From Algoriphagus resistens (GTDB taxonomy: Bacteria; Bacteroidota; Bacteroidia; Cytophagales; Cyclobacteriaceae), in NCBI RefSeq assembly GCF_001442615.1, contig NZ_LMXN01000009.1:62001-126000 (forward strand): a stretch of DNA of 64,000 nt. The letters run 5' to 3'. Below the pieces are notes generated by a model. It did not search any database. It saw nothing but the letters and a program-made list of their open reading frames with translations, and was not told the origin of the DNA. A program made the translations under genes and the position numbers. Positions 45,113 to 52,885 of this stretch are shown piece by piece. How positions within the stretch are numbered: the stretch's first letter is position 1; each line of letters opens with the position of its first letter.

Positions 45113-46597
45113 ATGAAAAATACACTTAAAGACTTAATTCAAAAGAACCAGCTACGGGAGCAGAAGTACGCGGCACAACGGCAGGCTGAAATTGAAAATC
45201 CATTGACACTCGATAACAGAAGGGATTTTTTAAAAAAAACTGCACTTGGAGGCTTGAGTTTGACTGCACTTATGGGGTTGGGTATTGAAGATACTATAGC
45301 CGAGACAACCAAGAATGTACGTAGAGCCTCCGCGCCTTCAGATTTGAAAATTACCGATTTACGGTATGCACACACTAACGTGATGGGGGGTACTGCGATC
45401 CTTAGGATCGACACCAATCAAGGGATTTACGGTTTAGGAGAAGTACGTGATGGGGCAGATCCCAAATATGCGCTGATGCTGAAAAGCAGGATATTGGGTG
45501 AAAATCCATGTAATGTGGAGAAAATTTTCAAAATCATCAAGCAGTTTGGAGGCCAATCCCGACAAGCAGGAGGAGTTTGTGGTGTAGAAATGGCTCTTTG
45601 GGATCTTTGTGGAAAAGCTTATAATGTGCCTGCCTGGCAGCTTCTTGGAGGGCGATACAGAGACTCTGTAAGACTCTATGCAGATACCCCGGAAGCAAAT
45701 TCTCCTGAAGAGCAACTCAAGCTCATAAAGTACAGAACCGAAGAGCAAGGCTATACCTGGCTCAAAATGGACGTTTCCATCGGAGAAATCATGGATATTC
45801 CTGGGTGTATTGTGAATCAGGAGATTTTTAAATTAGGAAAAAGCCAGTGGCAGGGAGGTTATATGTCTTATGCAAACACTGCCCACCCATTCACGGGGGT
45901 TCAAATAACCGAGAAGGGCCTCGATGAGCTAGCAAAAATTGTGGATCATGTACGTGGGATGGTTGGTTACGACATTCCGATATCTACAGACCACTACGGA
46001 CACTTTGACCTGAACAACTGCATCCGTCTCGGTCAGGCATTAGATAAATACCGTCTGGCCTGGTTGGAGGATATGGTGCCTTGGCAGATGTGGCAGCAGC
46101 ACAAGACGATCACAGATTCCCTGAATACACCTACGACCACAGGTGAGGATATTTATTTACTTGAATATTTCAAAGATCTCATCGATAACCATGCTGTGGA
46201 TATTGTCCATCCGGATCTGGCATCTTCCGGAGGTCTTTTGGAGACAAAAAGAATTGCTGATTATGCAGAGGAAAAGGGAATTTCCATGGCGATGCACCAG
46301 GCAGGAACCCCTGTTTCATTTATGGCAAATGTACATTGCGCAGCAGCTTCTCAGAATTTCCTGGCTCTGGAGCATCACTCAGTCGATATTCCTTGGTGGG
46401 AAGATCTAGTGACTATGACTGGTGGGGGGAAAATGATCGATAAAGGATATGCGCCAGTTCCTTTGGACGCACCCGGACTAGGGATTGAGCTGAATGAGGA
46501 AGTTGTAAAAGCACATCTTCATCCTTCGGACAACTCCTATTTTGCTCCTACGGATATGTGGAACGATAAGCGTTCTCACGATAGAACATATAGTTAA
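45113..46597 (+). CDS. Tat-exported enolase-superfamily protein, second copy
   Basis: This 494-residue protein has a long polar n-region before its twin-arginine motif (R36-R37 in NRRDFLKK), followed by a hydrophobic stretch ending near IAE. A TTG start at 45203 would give a more usual signal length. The barrel shows K218 (WLKMD), ligands D293 (TDHYG), E319 (WLEDM) and E345 (TGEDI), and H395 (AMHQAG). Ligand spacing equals that of the first copy, but the +2 residue is Y295, not His. The chemistry may therefore differ, for example another epimer or an epimerisation. It is followed by a terminator. Periplasmic location is inferred. Confidence 0.82.
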   Translation: MKNTLKDLIQKNQLREQKYAAQRQAEIENPLTLDNRRDFLKKTALGGLSLTALMGLGIEDTIAETTKNVRRASAPSDLKITDLRYAHTNVMGGTAILRIDTNQGIYGLGEVRDGADPKYALMLKSRILGENPCNVEKIFKIIKQFGGQSRQAGGVCGVEMALWDLCGKAYNVPAWQLLGGRYRDSVRLYADTPEANSPEEQLKLIKYRTEEQGYTWLKMDVSIGEIMDIPGCIVNQEIFKLGKSQWQGGYMSYANTAHPFTGVQITEKGLDELAKIVDHVRGMVGYDIPISTDHYGHFDLNNCIRLGQALDKYRLAWLEDMVPWQMWQQHKTITDSLNTPTTTGEDIYLLEYFKDLIDNHAVDIVHPDLASSGGLLETKRIADYAEEKGISMAMHQAGTPVSFMANVHCAAASQNFLALEHHSVDIPWWEDLVTMTGGGKMIDKGYAPVPLDAPGLGIELNEEVVKAHLHPSDNSYFAPTDMWNDKRSHDRTYS

Positions 46598-46623
46598 GAA
46601 ATACCTGTTTTACCTAGAGATAG

Positions 46624-46665
46624 ACCCGAGAATCAGCTATCCAACTGGTTTTCGGGTTGTTTTTA
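46624..46665 (+). terminator. Rho-independent terminator after second enolase-superfamily gene
   Basis: The stem ACCCGAGAA/TTTTCGGGT (46624-46632 and 46649-46657, one G-U pair) is followed by TTGTTTTT. It separates the RraA/enolase block from the symporter gene, which starts 29 bases on. Confidence 0.7.
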
Positions 46666-46693
46666 AAAACTTTCACCCAAAAAAATCCTCATT

Positions 46694-47776
46694 TTGAATC
46701 CAAAAATCACTAAAGCACTTTCAATTGTCAGCGGTTTATTGCTCGTAGCAGCACTTGGCATTAGTCTTTTTTCTGGAATTGCACATGCCGGACCATTCTG
46801 GATCGGTTTTTTCTTTATCTGTGCAATTGCTTTTTTGGGGAATGCCAAACTAAAAGGGTATGCCTACTCCATGATGATCTTTGGGTCAGTCGCAATAGCC
46901 TTATACTTTCCTCAGTATTTTCTCGAGTATAAGGGCTTTAAGTTCAGTGCCTTGATTGTTCCTTTGATTCAGGTAATCATGTTTGGAATGGGAACTTCGA
47001 TGAGTATAAAGGATTTTCTTGGGGTAATCAAAATGCCCAAAGGGGTTTTGATTGGCGTGCTGTGTCAATTCTCCATCATGCCGTTTATAGGTTTCGTACT
47101 TGCGAAAGCAAGTGGTTTTCCGCCGGAAATTGCGGCTGGGATGATTTTGATCGGTTGCTCTCCGAGTGGTATGGCATCGAATGTCATGGCTTTTCTTGCC
47201 AGAGCTAATCTCGCACTTTCCATTACTGTAACTTCCGTTACAACGTTATTGGCGCCTCTTGTGACCCCGTTTTTGATGGGCTGGCTAGCTGGAGAGTTTG
47301 TGGCAATTGATGTGATGGATATGATGTTCAGTATCGTGAAAATGGTCATTATTCCGATAGGAGCGGGTCTGATTTTTAATTATTTCTTACAGGGCAAAGC
47401 TAAATGGCTGGATGATTTGATGCCTATTATTTCGATGGCAGCCATAGCGCTTATTTTGGTAGTAATCGTTGCTGCGGGTAGAGATAGTTTATTGGATATT
47501 GGGCCGCTGTTGATTATTCTGGTGGTAGTTCATAATCTTGCCGGATACATGCTGGGATATTGGGCGAGTAGATTGCTCAGGTTAAGTGAAAAAGATTGCA
47601 GGACTATTGCGATAGAAGTAGGTATGCAGAATGGAGGTTTAGCTTCAGGCATTGCCAAGGAAATGGGCAAAATTGCAACAGTGGGATTGGCTCCTGCTGT
47701 TTTTGGACCGTTGATGAATGTGACCGGATCTATTCTCGCCTCCTATTGGCATAAGAAACCCATTGATGCGGAATAA
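46694..47776 (+). CDS. Bile acid:sodium symporter (BASS) family transporter
   Basis: This 360-residue inner-membrane protein starts at TTG and has about ten helices. It carries the BASS signature GCSPSGMASNVMAFLARANLAL followed by TSVTTLLAPLVTPF, which holds the crossing helices and sodium-site residues. BASS members import organic anions with sodium, including bile salts, pantoate and, in plant plastids, pyruvate. Given the upstream dehydratase and aldolase-like genes, uptake of a keto acid or the intact acid sugar is a reasonable inference. It is the last plus-strand gene of this block. Bases 47777-47913 downstream hold nothing I recognise. Confidence 0.85.
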   Translation: MNPKITKALSIVSGLLLVAALGISLFSGIAHAGPFWIGFFFICAIAFLGNAKLKGYAYSMMIFGSVAIALYFPQYFLEYKGFKFSALIVPLIQVIMFGMGTSMSIKDFLGVIKMPKGVLIGVLCQFSIMPFIGFVLAKASGFPPEIAAGMILIGCSPSGMASNVMAFLARANLALSITVTSVTTLLAPLVTPFLMGWLAGEFVAIDVMDMMFSIVKMVIIPIGAGLIFNYFLQGKAKWLDDLMPIISMAAIALILVVIVAAGRDSLLDIGPLLIILVVVHNLAGYMLGYWASRLLRLSEKDCRTIAIEVGMQNGGLASGIAKEMGKIATVGLAPAVFGPLMNVTGSILASYWHKKPIDAE

Positions 47777-47913
47777 GAGGAATGGGGAACATGCTTTTAC
47801 ATTTATGTCCGCTGAATGATAAACTGCCGTACCTATATTGGCAGCCTGTGTATTAATGTGATTATGGTGAAGGTTTGCCAATAATTCTTTTCTATCCTTT
47901 TACATGCTTAACA

Positions 47914-48687
47914 TCAATTGTTACTAAGTTGTGGAGTTTGGCCTTTGAGTACTTTCCGGTAAAAAGGTTGCTTTTTATGAAGTAAGCTATTCATTTTTAT
48001 TCTATAGAAATCATGTCCAATGACCAGTAGAAGAAAAAAGCATACAATATAAAATACATTGTAATTGATGGTAAGGTAGATAAGACCTGCACATACACCT
48101 CCCAGAAGATAGGAGCTCATGATGGCTAGAAGTAAATTCCATTTTCGGCGAAGTTCAGGGTTTTGCCTGTTTTTCTTTTTGGTAAACAGAGATGCCAAGA
48201 TTCCCAGATCCGTGGTAAGGCCGGTAAGGTGGGTAGTTTTAACGGCAGAATTGGAGATTGTTGCGGTAAGACCATTTTGGATACCCATGGCAAAAAGCAT
48301 CATGCTTACCAGCAGCTCGGTTTCTATCAATGTCTCTTTATAGTAAAATTGGATGTAGGTTCCTACAGCCAATAAACAAAGAATTTCCAGTACAATGGGT
48401 ATTGAATGCGCTAGATAAGCATTGGTTTTTCGGAAGTTGATTACAATGATGTTGGAAGTAAAATTCCCTAGAAAGAAAAGGGAGATCCATCCAAAAACAA
48501 CGAGAGCTTGGTACCAGTTGCCGTTAGAAATTTCCTGGGCTAGAATAGCGTAATGCCCCGTTACATTGGAAGTAAACGCAAAGAAGATAATTACAGATAT
48601 CACGTTTACCATCCCTGCCGAGAAGGCTGTAAGCGATCCCAGTTGTATGTTTTCCCGGTGTGTTCTACCTATGTGGTTACTGATCAT
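47914..48687 (-). CDS. DUF1275 (YoaK) family membrane protein
   Basis: This 257-residue protein has six or more helices and the DUF1275 pattern GSLTAFSAGMVNVISVIIFFAFTSNVTGHYA near the N-terminus, with NGLTATISNSAVKTTHLTGLTTDLG in the middle. It ends with a basic tail. The function of YoaK relatives is not established, though they are often tied to stress responses. It starts 6 bases after the small lipocalin-like gene stops on the same strand, so it is the last gene of a three-gene unit headed by the universal stress protein. Confidence 0.85.
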   Translation of the reverse strand: MISNHIGRTHRENIQLGSLTAFSAGMVNVISVIIFFAFTSNVTGHYAILAQEISNGNWYQALVVFGWISLFFLGNFTSNIIVINFRKTNAYLAHSIPIVLEILCLLAVGTYIQFYYKETLIETELLVSMMLFAMGIQNGLTATISNSAVKTTHLTGLTTDLGILASLFTKKKNRQNPELRRKWNLLLAIMSSYLLGGVCAGLIYLTINYNVFYIVCFFLLLVIGHDFYRIKMNSLLHKKQPFYRKVLKGQTPQLSNN

Positions 48688-48693
48688 TGTGAT

Positions 48694-49158
48694 TTATGCA
48701 TTGATTCTTTCAAAAGTCATTTTTACAATACCTCTTACCTGCATATCTATATTGAAATGTAGGATCATGCGTTCAGAATTGAGTTCTTGAATCAAATAGT
48801 GCTCTATATTTTTATGTGTGCCATTTAGTTGAAGGATGTTTCCCCTACCTTTTAGCTTCCAATGCAGAGATTTCGAAAGACCATTTCCTTTCATTTCAAG
48901 CATTTCATTTTTTCCAAATCTCCAGACTTCAGCTTCATGGATGATTAAGTTTCTACTTATTTGCTGTTTGATGTGGTCAGTTACCATGTAATCAAAGCTG
49001 TCATCAGATGCCAAAGAGTCTATTTTCTCATATTCCCAAGACACTTCTTTCCATTCTCCTATAATATTCTCCTCAGGACTTTGCAAGAAAGAAAGAAGTG
49101 TAAAATAATTCCCTGCAACTAGGATGAAGCCGATCAGATACCTGAATTTGATGTTCAT
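48694..49158 (-). CDS. Small lipocalin-like hypothetical protein
   Basis: Starting at ATG 49158 gives 154 residues with an N-terminal hydrophobic segment (about 5-24) that is a signal peptide or anchor. A longer reading runs into the stress-protein gene and is rejected. The mature part (NIIGEWKEVSWEYEKID and LHWKLKGRGNILQLNG) resembles small lipocalin-like barrels that begin with a GxW motif. I do not recognise a specific family or ligand. It starts 14 bases after the universal stress gene ends, and DUF1275 follows by 6 bases. Confidence 0.65.
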   Translation of the reverse strand: MNIKFRYLIGFILVAGNYFTLLSFLQSPEENIIGEWKEVSWEYEKIDSLASDDSFDYMVTDHIKQQISRNLIIHEAEVWRFGKNEMLEMKGNGLSKSLHWKLKGRGNILQLNGTHKNIEHYLIQELNSERMILHFNIDMQVRGIVKMTFERINA

Positions 49159-49172
49159 GGGATAAATGTGGT

Positions 49173-49682
49173 TTAATGGGCGATTTGGCCATGTGTGAAA
49201 AACAAGGCTGATAGTTCGTCTTGTGTGTCCTCGTGGTTTGCGGATAACTCCCAATTCACCTCTACCTGTTTAACTTTACTTTTAGCAATAAATGGATTTA
49301 GGTCAAAACTGCTGCTGTTCTTGAGTTTGTATTTATAACTGGGAGAAATGTACACTTCGTCGATGTTATGGGCCTCCAAGTAATTTTCGAATGAACTTTG
49401 GTTCCTCCCACTGAAGAGGTCAATAGTCATTTGATCAATTTTATCCTCATATTTTCCAAGGAGCAATTTGCAGCTAGCTCTAAAATCTGCTGTTTCCAAT
49501 TTATCCAGCAGGCTTTTTTTGGAATAGAATAACAAATCAGAAATGGAGGTGGACATCCAGAAACCATGAACCAAAATTAATCTTACCTTGCCCTGGGATG
49601 ATAGGTTTTTTTGCAGTGCTATTTTGGCTAGATTAAGTGATTTTACTGTGAAATCAGTTGGTATTAATATCGTCTTGGTCAT
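49173..49682 (-). CDS. Universal stress protein-like protein
   Basis: Starting at ATG 49682 gives 169 residues beginning TKTILIPTDFTVKSLNLAKIAL, the typical UspA-fold first strand and helix. A TTG start at 49706 would lie inside a hairpin and is rejected. The sequence is divergent in the second half, and the ATP-binding GxxG...S/T motif of UspA is not clear, so it may not bind nucleotide. An AAGGG ribosome binding site lies just upstream within a perfect hairpin. Four GATTAG repeats lie 67-114 bases upstream. It heads the likely three-gene unit with the lipocalin-like and DUF1275 genes. Confidence 0.7.
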   Translation of the reverse strand: MTKTILIPTDFTVKSLNLAKIALQKNLSSQGKVRLILVHGFWMSTSISDLLFYSKKSLLDKLETADFRASCKLLLGKYEDKIDQMTIDLFSGRNQSSFENYLEAHNIDEVYISPSYKYKLKNSSSFDLNPFIAKSKVKQVEVNWELSANHEDTQDELSALFFTHGQIAH

Positions 49683-49686
49683 AATT

Positions 49687-49710
49687 ACCCTTGTTTGTTT
49701 TAACAAGGGT
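49687..49710 (-). promoter_or_regulatory. Perfect 9-bp hairpin overlapping the stress-gene ribosome binding site
   Basis: The arms ACCCTTGTT and AACAAGGGT (49687-49695 and 49702-49710) flank a 6-base spacer. On the minus strand the 3' arm contains AAGGG, the likely ribosome binding site, 5-6 bases before the ATG at 49682. It could block translation as an RNA hairpin or act as a DNA operator. Confidence 0.6.
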
Positions 49711-49748
49711 GAAATTATACCTGACTTATTAGAGTGAAATAAGGATGA

Positions 49749-49796
49749 GATTAGGATTGGATTAGAATCTCTTATTTAAGATTAGAATTTGATTAG
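49749..49796. promoter_or_regulatory. Four helically phased GATTAG repeats, candidate OmpR-family binding site
   Basis: Copies of GATTAG begin at 49749, 49760, 49780 and 49791, giving spacings of 11, 20 and 11 bases. A GATTGG variant lies at 49755. Tandem direct repeats with 11-base period are typical of PhoB/OmpR-type regulators. The repeats are upstream of the stress-protein gene (start 49682, minus strand), and the last overlaps the histidine-kinase stop. Confidence 0.55.
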
Positions 49797-51169
49797 AGAA
49801 CAAAATTCCCCTTTGGAAGGCGTATTTCCACAGTAGTCCCCTTATTTAGTACAGAGTTGACCCGCAATTCTCCGGCATGGATCCGGATTATGTTCCTCGC
49901 AAGGGGAAGCCCTATACCATAGCCTTCATGGTTTTTAGTGTTTGAAGCACGGAAATAGGGGTCATAAATGTATTCCATTTCATCTTCTGGAATTCCAATA
50001 CCGCTGTCTTTCACGATCACAATAATTTCTCCGTCCATCACAGCCAAAGCGATATTTACCGGCTGCCCATTGGAATATTTGCAAGCATTCAAGACTATGT
50101 TGGATACTGCCAGATGAAGGAGCTGCTCATTGCCCAATACCTTCAGCAAAAGCGGATTTTCAGGCAACAAGCTGAAATCAAGACATAGTTTGCAATTTGT
50201 TTGAATTTTTTCTACTGTTTCTTTTACGTCTAGAATCAACTGATCCATCCTTACTTTTCCGAATTTTTGCCTTTTTCCATCAAAGCCTGTCTGCGCCAAT
50301 AGCAACAATGCCTGGGTCTTTTTTTGAAGCTTTTCTGCCTCCTCCAATATTGCATTGAGGGATTCTACGTATTCAACTGGCTTCCTTACTTTGGAAAGTG
50401 TGACATCTGCTTCACCAATGATAGAGGTGAGTGGTGTGTTCAGTTCATGGGAGGCATTGCTGATAAAGTTTTTCTGAGTCTCAAAGGAAGTTTCAAGCCT
50501 GTTCAGCATATCATTGAATGTTTTGGCAAGTTCACGAACAGAATCATTGCTTTCCGGTACCTCCAGCCGCATATGGAGGTTCTCAGAACCTATTTTTCTT
50601 GTTTTCTTAATTATGTTTTGGATTGGCTCAATTATTTTCCGGGAAAACATGATCGTGAAAAGTACAATCAAAAGAAAAGCAATAGCTAAGGAAGTGAAAA
50701 TAAGGTTTCTTAAATAGGCGATGTGATGGGTGATAAAATAGTTTTCAGCGGAAAGGATGATCAAATGTTCCTTTTGATCTGGTGTCGAATACAAGGTGCC
50801 ATAATAGAACGTTTCTTTGTAGCTGTAGTTTGCTATTCCTCGCGCTATTATTTGTTGAAGAAATGACGGGTTGTACTTGCCAAGTCTCACATCTTCTACC
50901 ACATTGTCAGGATCTATATCCTCTAATATTAGATGTTTTTCATTGGTAAGAGGCTCAAGATAATCCTGCCGTAGCTGCTGGACAACATTGTTGTCCTTTT
51001 GGTCTTCGAGTTCTATTTTGGCAGTGGCAATTGCTCTTATTTCCAGTCTTTTGTAAAAATCAGTAAAGGCAAATCTTGATATGGAATAGTAGATAAATCC
51101 GCTGAACAATAAGGTGTAACCTAAAAATGCTGTGAGAAGAATATAGATGATCTTATTCTGGAGTTTCAT
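49793..51169 (-). CDS. Two-component sensor histidine kinase
   Basis: This 458-residue kinase has two membrane helices (about 7-29 and 155-177) enclosing a 125-residue periplasmic sensor. HAMP (about 178-230), the H-box with H241 in NASHELNTPLTS, the N-box NIVLNACKYSN, G1 DSGIGIPEDE and G2 GYGIGLPLAR follow. It should autophosphorylate and donate to the adjacent response regulator. The sensor domain is not one I recognise, so the signal is unknown. Its start codon follows directly on the regulator's stop codon, indicating coupled expression. Confidence 0.95.
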   Translation of the reverse strand: MKLQNKIIYILLTAFLGYTLLFSGFIYYSISRFAFTDFYKRLEIRAIATAKIELEDQKDNNVVQQLRQDYLEPLTNEKHLILEDIDPDNVVEDVRLGKYNPSFLQQIIARGIANYSYKETFYYGTLYSTPDQKEHLIILSAENYFITHHIAYLRNLIFTSLAIAFLLIVLFTIMFSRKIIEPIQNIIKKTRKIGSENLHMRLEVPESNDSVRELAKTFNDMLNRLETSFETQKNFISNASHELNTPLTSIIGEADVTLSKVRKPVEYVESLNAILEEAEKLQKKTQALLLLAQTGFDGKRQKFGKVRMDQLILDVKETVEKIQTNCKLCLDFSLLPENPLLLKVLGNEQLLHLAVSNIVLNACKYSNGQPVNIALAVMDGEIIVIVKDSGIGIPEDEMEYIYDPYFRASNTKNHEGYGIGLPLARNIIRIHAGELRVNSVLNKGTTVEIRLPKGNFVL

Positions 51170-51862
51170 TTAGTTCTCTTTTAAAACATATCCCATTCCT
51201 ATTACCGTTTGAATAAGCTTTTGATCACCGTATTTATCCAGTTTTTTGCGTAAATAGTTCACATAGACATCGACGACATTGGTTCCCATATCAAAGTTGA
51301 CTCCCCAAACTTCATGGAGTATGTCCACACGGGTTAGCACTTTGCGTGGATTTTTCATAAACATCAATAACAGACGAAATTCCGTGGAGGTAAGGGATAG
51401 CTCGTTTTCGTTGCGAAAGACAGATTTTTCGGTATCATCCAACACCAAATCTGCAAATTGGTAAATATCATGGTCTGACCTACTTGTTTCTCCGATTTTA
51501 CCGCCCCGCCTCATGAGAGTTTTGATTCGTGCAAGGAGTTCAATGAATTTGAAAGGTTTGACTAGATAATCGTCTGCTCCAGAGTCCAACCCTATTACGA
51601 CATTTTCAGTGCTGCCCATAGCCGTGAGGAATAAGATGGGGATCTCCGTATTGTGAAGCCTTACTTGCCTACAAAGCTCCAGACCGTTTATGGTGGGGAG
51701 CATGATGTCCAAAATAAGCAGGTCAAACTGGCTGTTCAGGGCTAGCTGCAGACCGATACCGCCATCCATCGCAAGGGTGACTTCAAAATTATTTTCAGAT
51801 AGCCCTTTATTGATAAAGCTACAGACCCGGGTGTCGTCTTCTACCAGAAGTATTTTTTTCAA
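51170..51862 (-). CDS. OmpR/PhoB-family response regulator
   Basis: This 230-residue protein has a receiver domain (1-118) with acidic pair E8-D9, phospho-acceptor D52 and K102. The winged-helix DNA-binding domain (about 130-228) includes LTSTEFRLLLMFMKNPRKVLTR and VVDVYVNYLRKKLD. It is phosphorylated by the adjacent kinase and binds tandem direct repeats as a dimer. The phased GATTAG repeats at 49749-49796 are a candidate target. It follows the DUF4440-like gene by 26 bases and probably shares its promoter. Confidence 0.95.
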   Translation of the reverse strand: MKKILLVEDDTRVCSFINKGLSENNFEVTLAMDGGIGLQLALNSQFDLLILDIMLPTINGLELCRQVRLHNTEIPILFLTAMGSTENVVIGLDSGADDYLVKPFKFIELLARIKTLMRRGGKIGETSRSDHDIYQFADLVLDDTEKSVFRNENELSLTSTEFRLLLMFMKNPRKVLTRVDILHEVWGVNFDMGTNVVDVYVNYLRKKLDKYGDQKLIQTVIGMGYVLKEN

Positions 51863-51888
51863 GCGTGTATTAGTTGGTTAAAAAGTCT

Positions 51889-52308
51889 TTATGGTAGTTT
51901 ATACGCCTGTCGTGCAATAAGTTTCCAGTTCTCTTTTTCTTTTTGCCAAACTAGTATAACTCCGATTTTTATTGAATTCGATTTCCCACCATCGAGCACA
52001 TCTGCTGCTAAGTTATGTCGCACTATAGCAAGGTCTTTTTTTATTTGGATCGTCTGATCTTGAAAATCAACTGAAGCAAAATCAGAGGCTCCACTGACCA
52101 GTGCTTCGATAAATTGGGCTTGGTTTTCCAGCTTTCCGCTAGAGTGACCATAACTCAGATGTATGGAGCTCAGTTCGCTAAGATTGGCTACAGTGGGATC
52201 AATTAATGCCAGACGGAGTTTTTCTACCTGGGATTCGACTTCCTTTTCCGCTTGCGCAAAAGCAAAGGTGATACTGAAAAAAAGAGAAAGGGTTAAAATG
52301 GTTTTCAT
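51889..52308 (-). CDS. Exported NTF2-like (SnoaL/DUF4440) protein
   Basis: This 139-residue protein has a signal peptide (cleavage near FAQA, residue 19). The mature part has the NTF2-like pattern of the DUF4440 group: EVEKLRLALIDPTVANLSELSS-type helix, YGHSSGKLENQAQFIEAL, and a last strand VWQKEKENWKLIARQAYKL. Such cone-shaped domains bind small ligands or act as enzymes; function here is unknown. It lies 26 bases upstream of the response regulator and is a good candidate for a periplasmic accessory to the sensor. A single GATTAG lies upstream at 52391. Confidence 0.75.
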   Translation of the reverse strand: MKTILTLSLFFSITFAFAQAEKEVESQVEKLRLALIDPTVANLSELSSIHLSYGHSSGKLENQAQFIEALVSGASDFASVDFQDQTIQIKKDLAIVRHNLAADVLDGGKSNSIKIGVILVWQKEKENWKLIARQAYKLP

Positions 52309-52491
52309 GGGTTTGTTAAGCTATTGGCTAGAAGTAATAAATAATCTCTGCAACCTAGCAGATGTGGTTTATTAAGATACTAAAATTGGTGATTAGAAGC
52401 GTGTTTATTGAAAAATTAAGGCCAAATTATCCATCGGAGAAGACCCTGCATTAGTATAGAGGTTATTGGTTTAAGAGTACAGTCTGCAGAG

Positions 52492-52788
52492 CTATTTTTC
52501 CTGTATAATAGTGAAAATATTCCTGGTTTTCAGGCCTTTCACTTCATGTTCTACCCTTACTGGTATCTCGTAAGTGTCAAATTCTTTTAAAATAATTGTT
52601 CCACCATTGATGAGAAATTCTATTTCGCCTTGGAGCACTGTTAGAAGTGAAGGATCTTTAACGGTGTGCTTTTTTAGAAATTGATCATGAATCAATCCAA
52701 TAGCAAAATAGTTGATTTTGTCTGTTCGCTTGATTGCGCAGACGGAAGGGCGATCATTATGGAAGGCCATATTTTTAAGGATATTCAT
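52492..52788 (-). CDS. Small cupin-like protein
   Basis: This 98-residue protein resembles a single-domain cupin: KHTVKDPSLLTVLQGEIEFLINGGTIILKEFDTYEIPVRVEHEV has the glycine turn and strand order of cupin motif one and two. The metal-binding histidines are incomplete, so it may not bind metal. No signal peptide is present. It stands alone between the DUF4440-like gene and the ClC gene. Its role is unknown. Confidence 0.6.
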   Translation of the reverse strand: MNILKNMAFHNDRPSVCAIKRTDKINYFAIGLIHDQFLKKHTVKDPSLLTVLQGEIEFLINGGTIILKEFDTYEIPVRVEHEVKGLKTRNIFTIIQEK

Positions 52789-52885
52789 GGTAAAGTCCGG
52801 TTAAAGTACTAAAATAGATTCCACTTTAAGTTAGCCAAAGTTTTAAAGAATTGCTCTTTAGAATTAGAGAAAGTCATCATAAAAA

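Noticed and set aside
49683-49706. TTG start for the stress protein
   Set aside because: It lies in the hairpin; the ATG at 49682 begins the UspA-like first strand and has a ribosome binding site.
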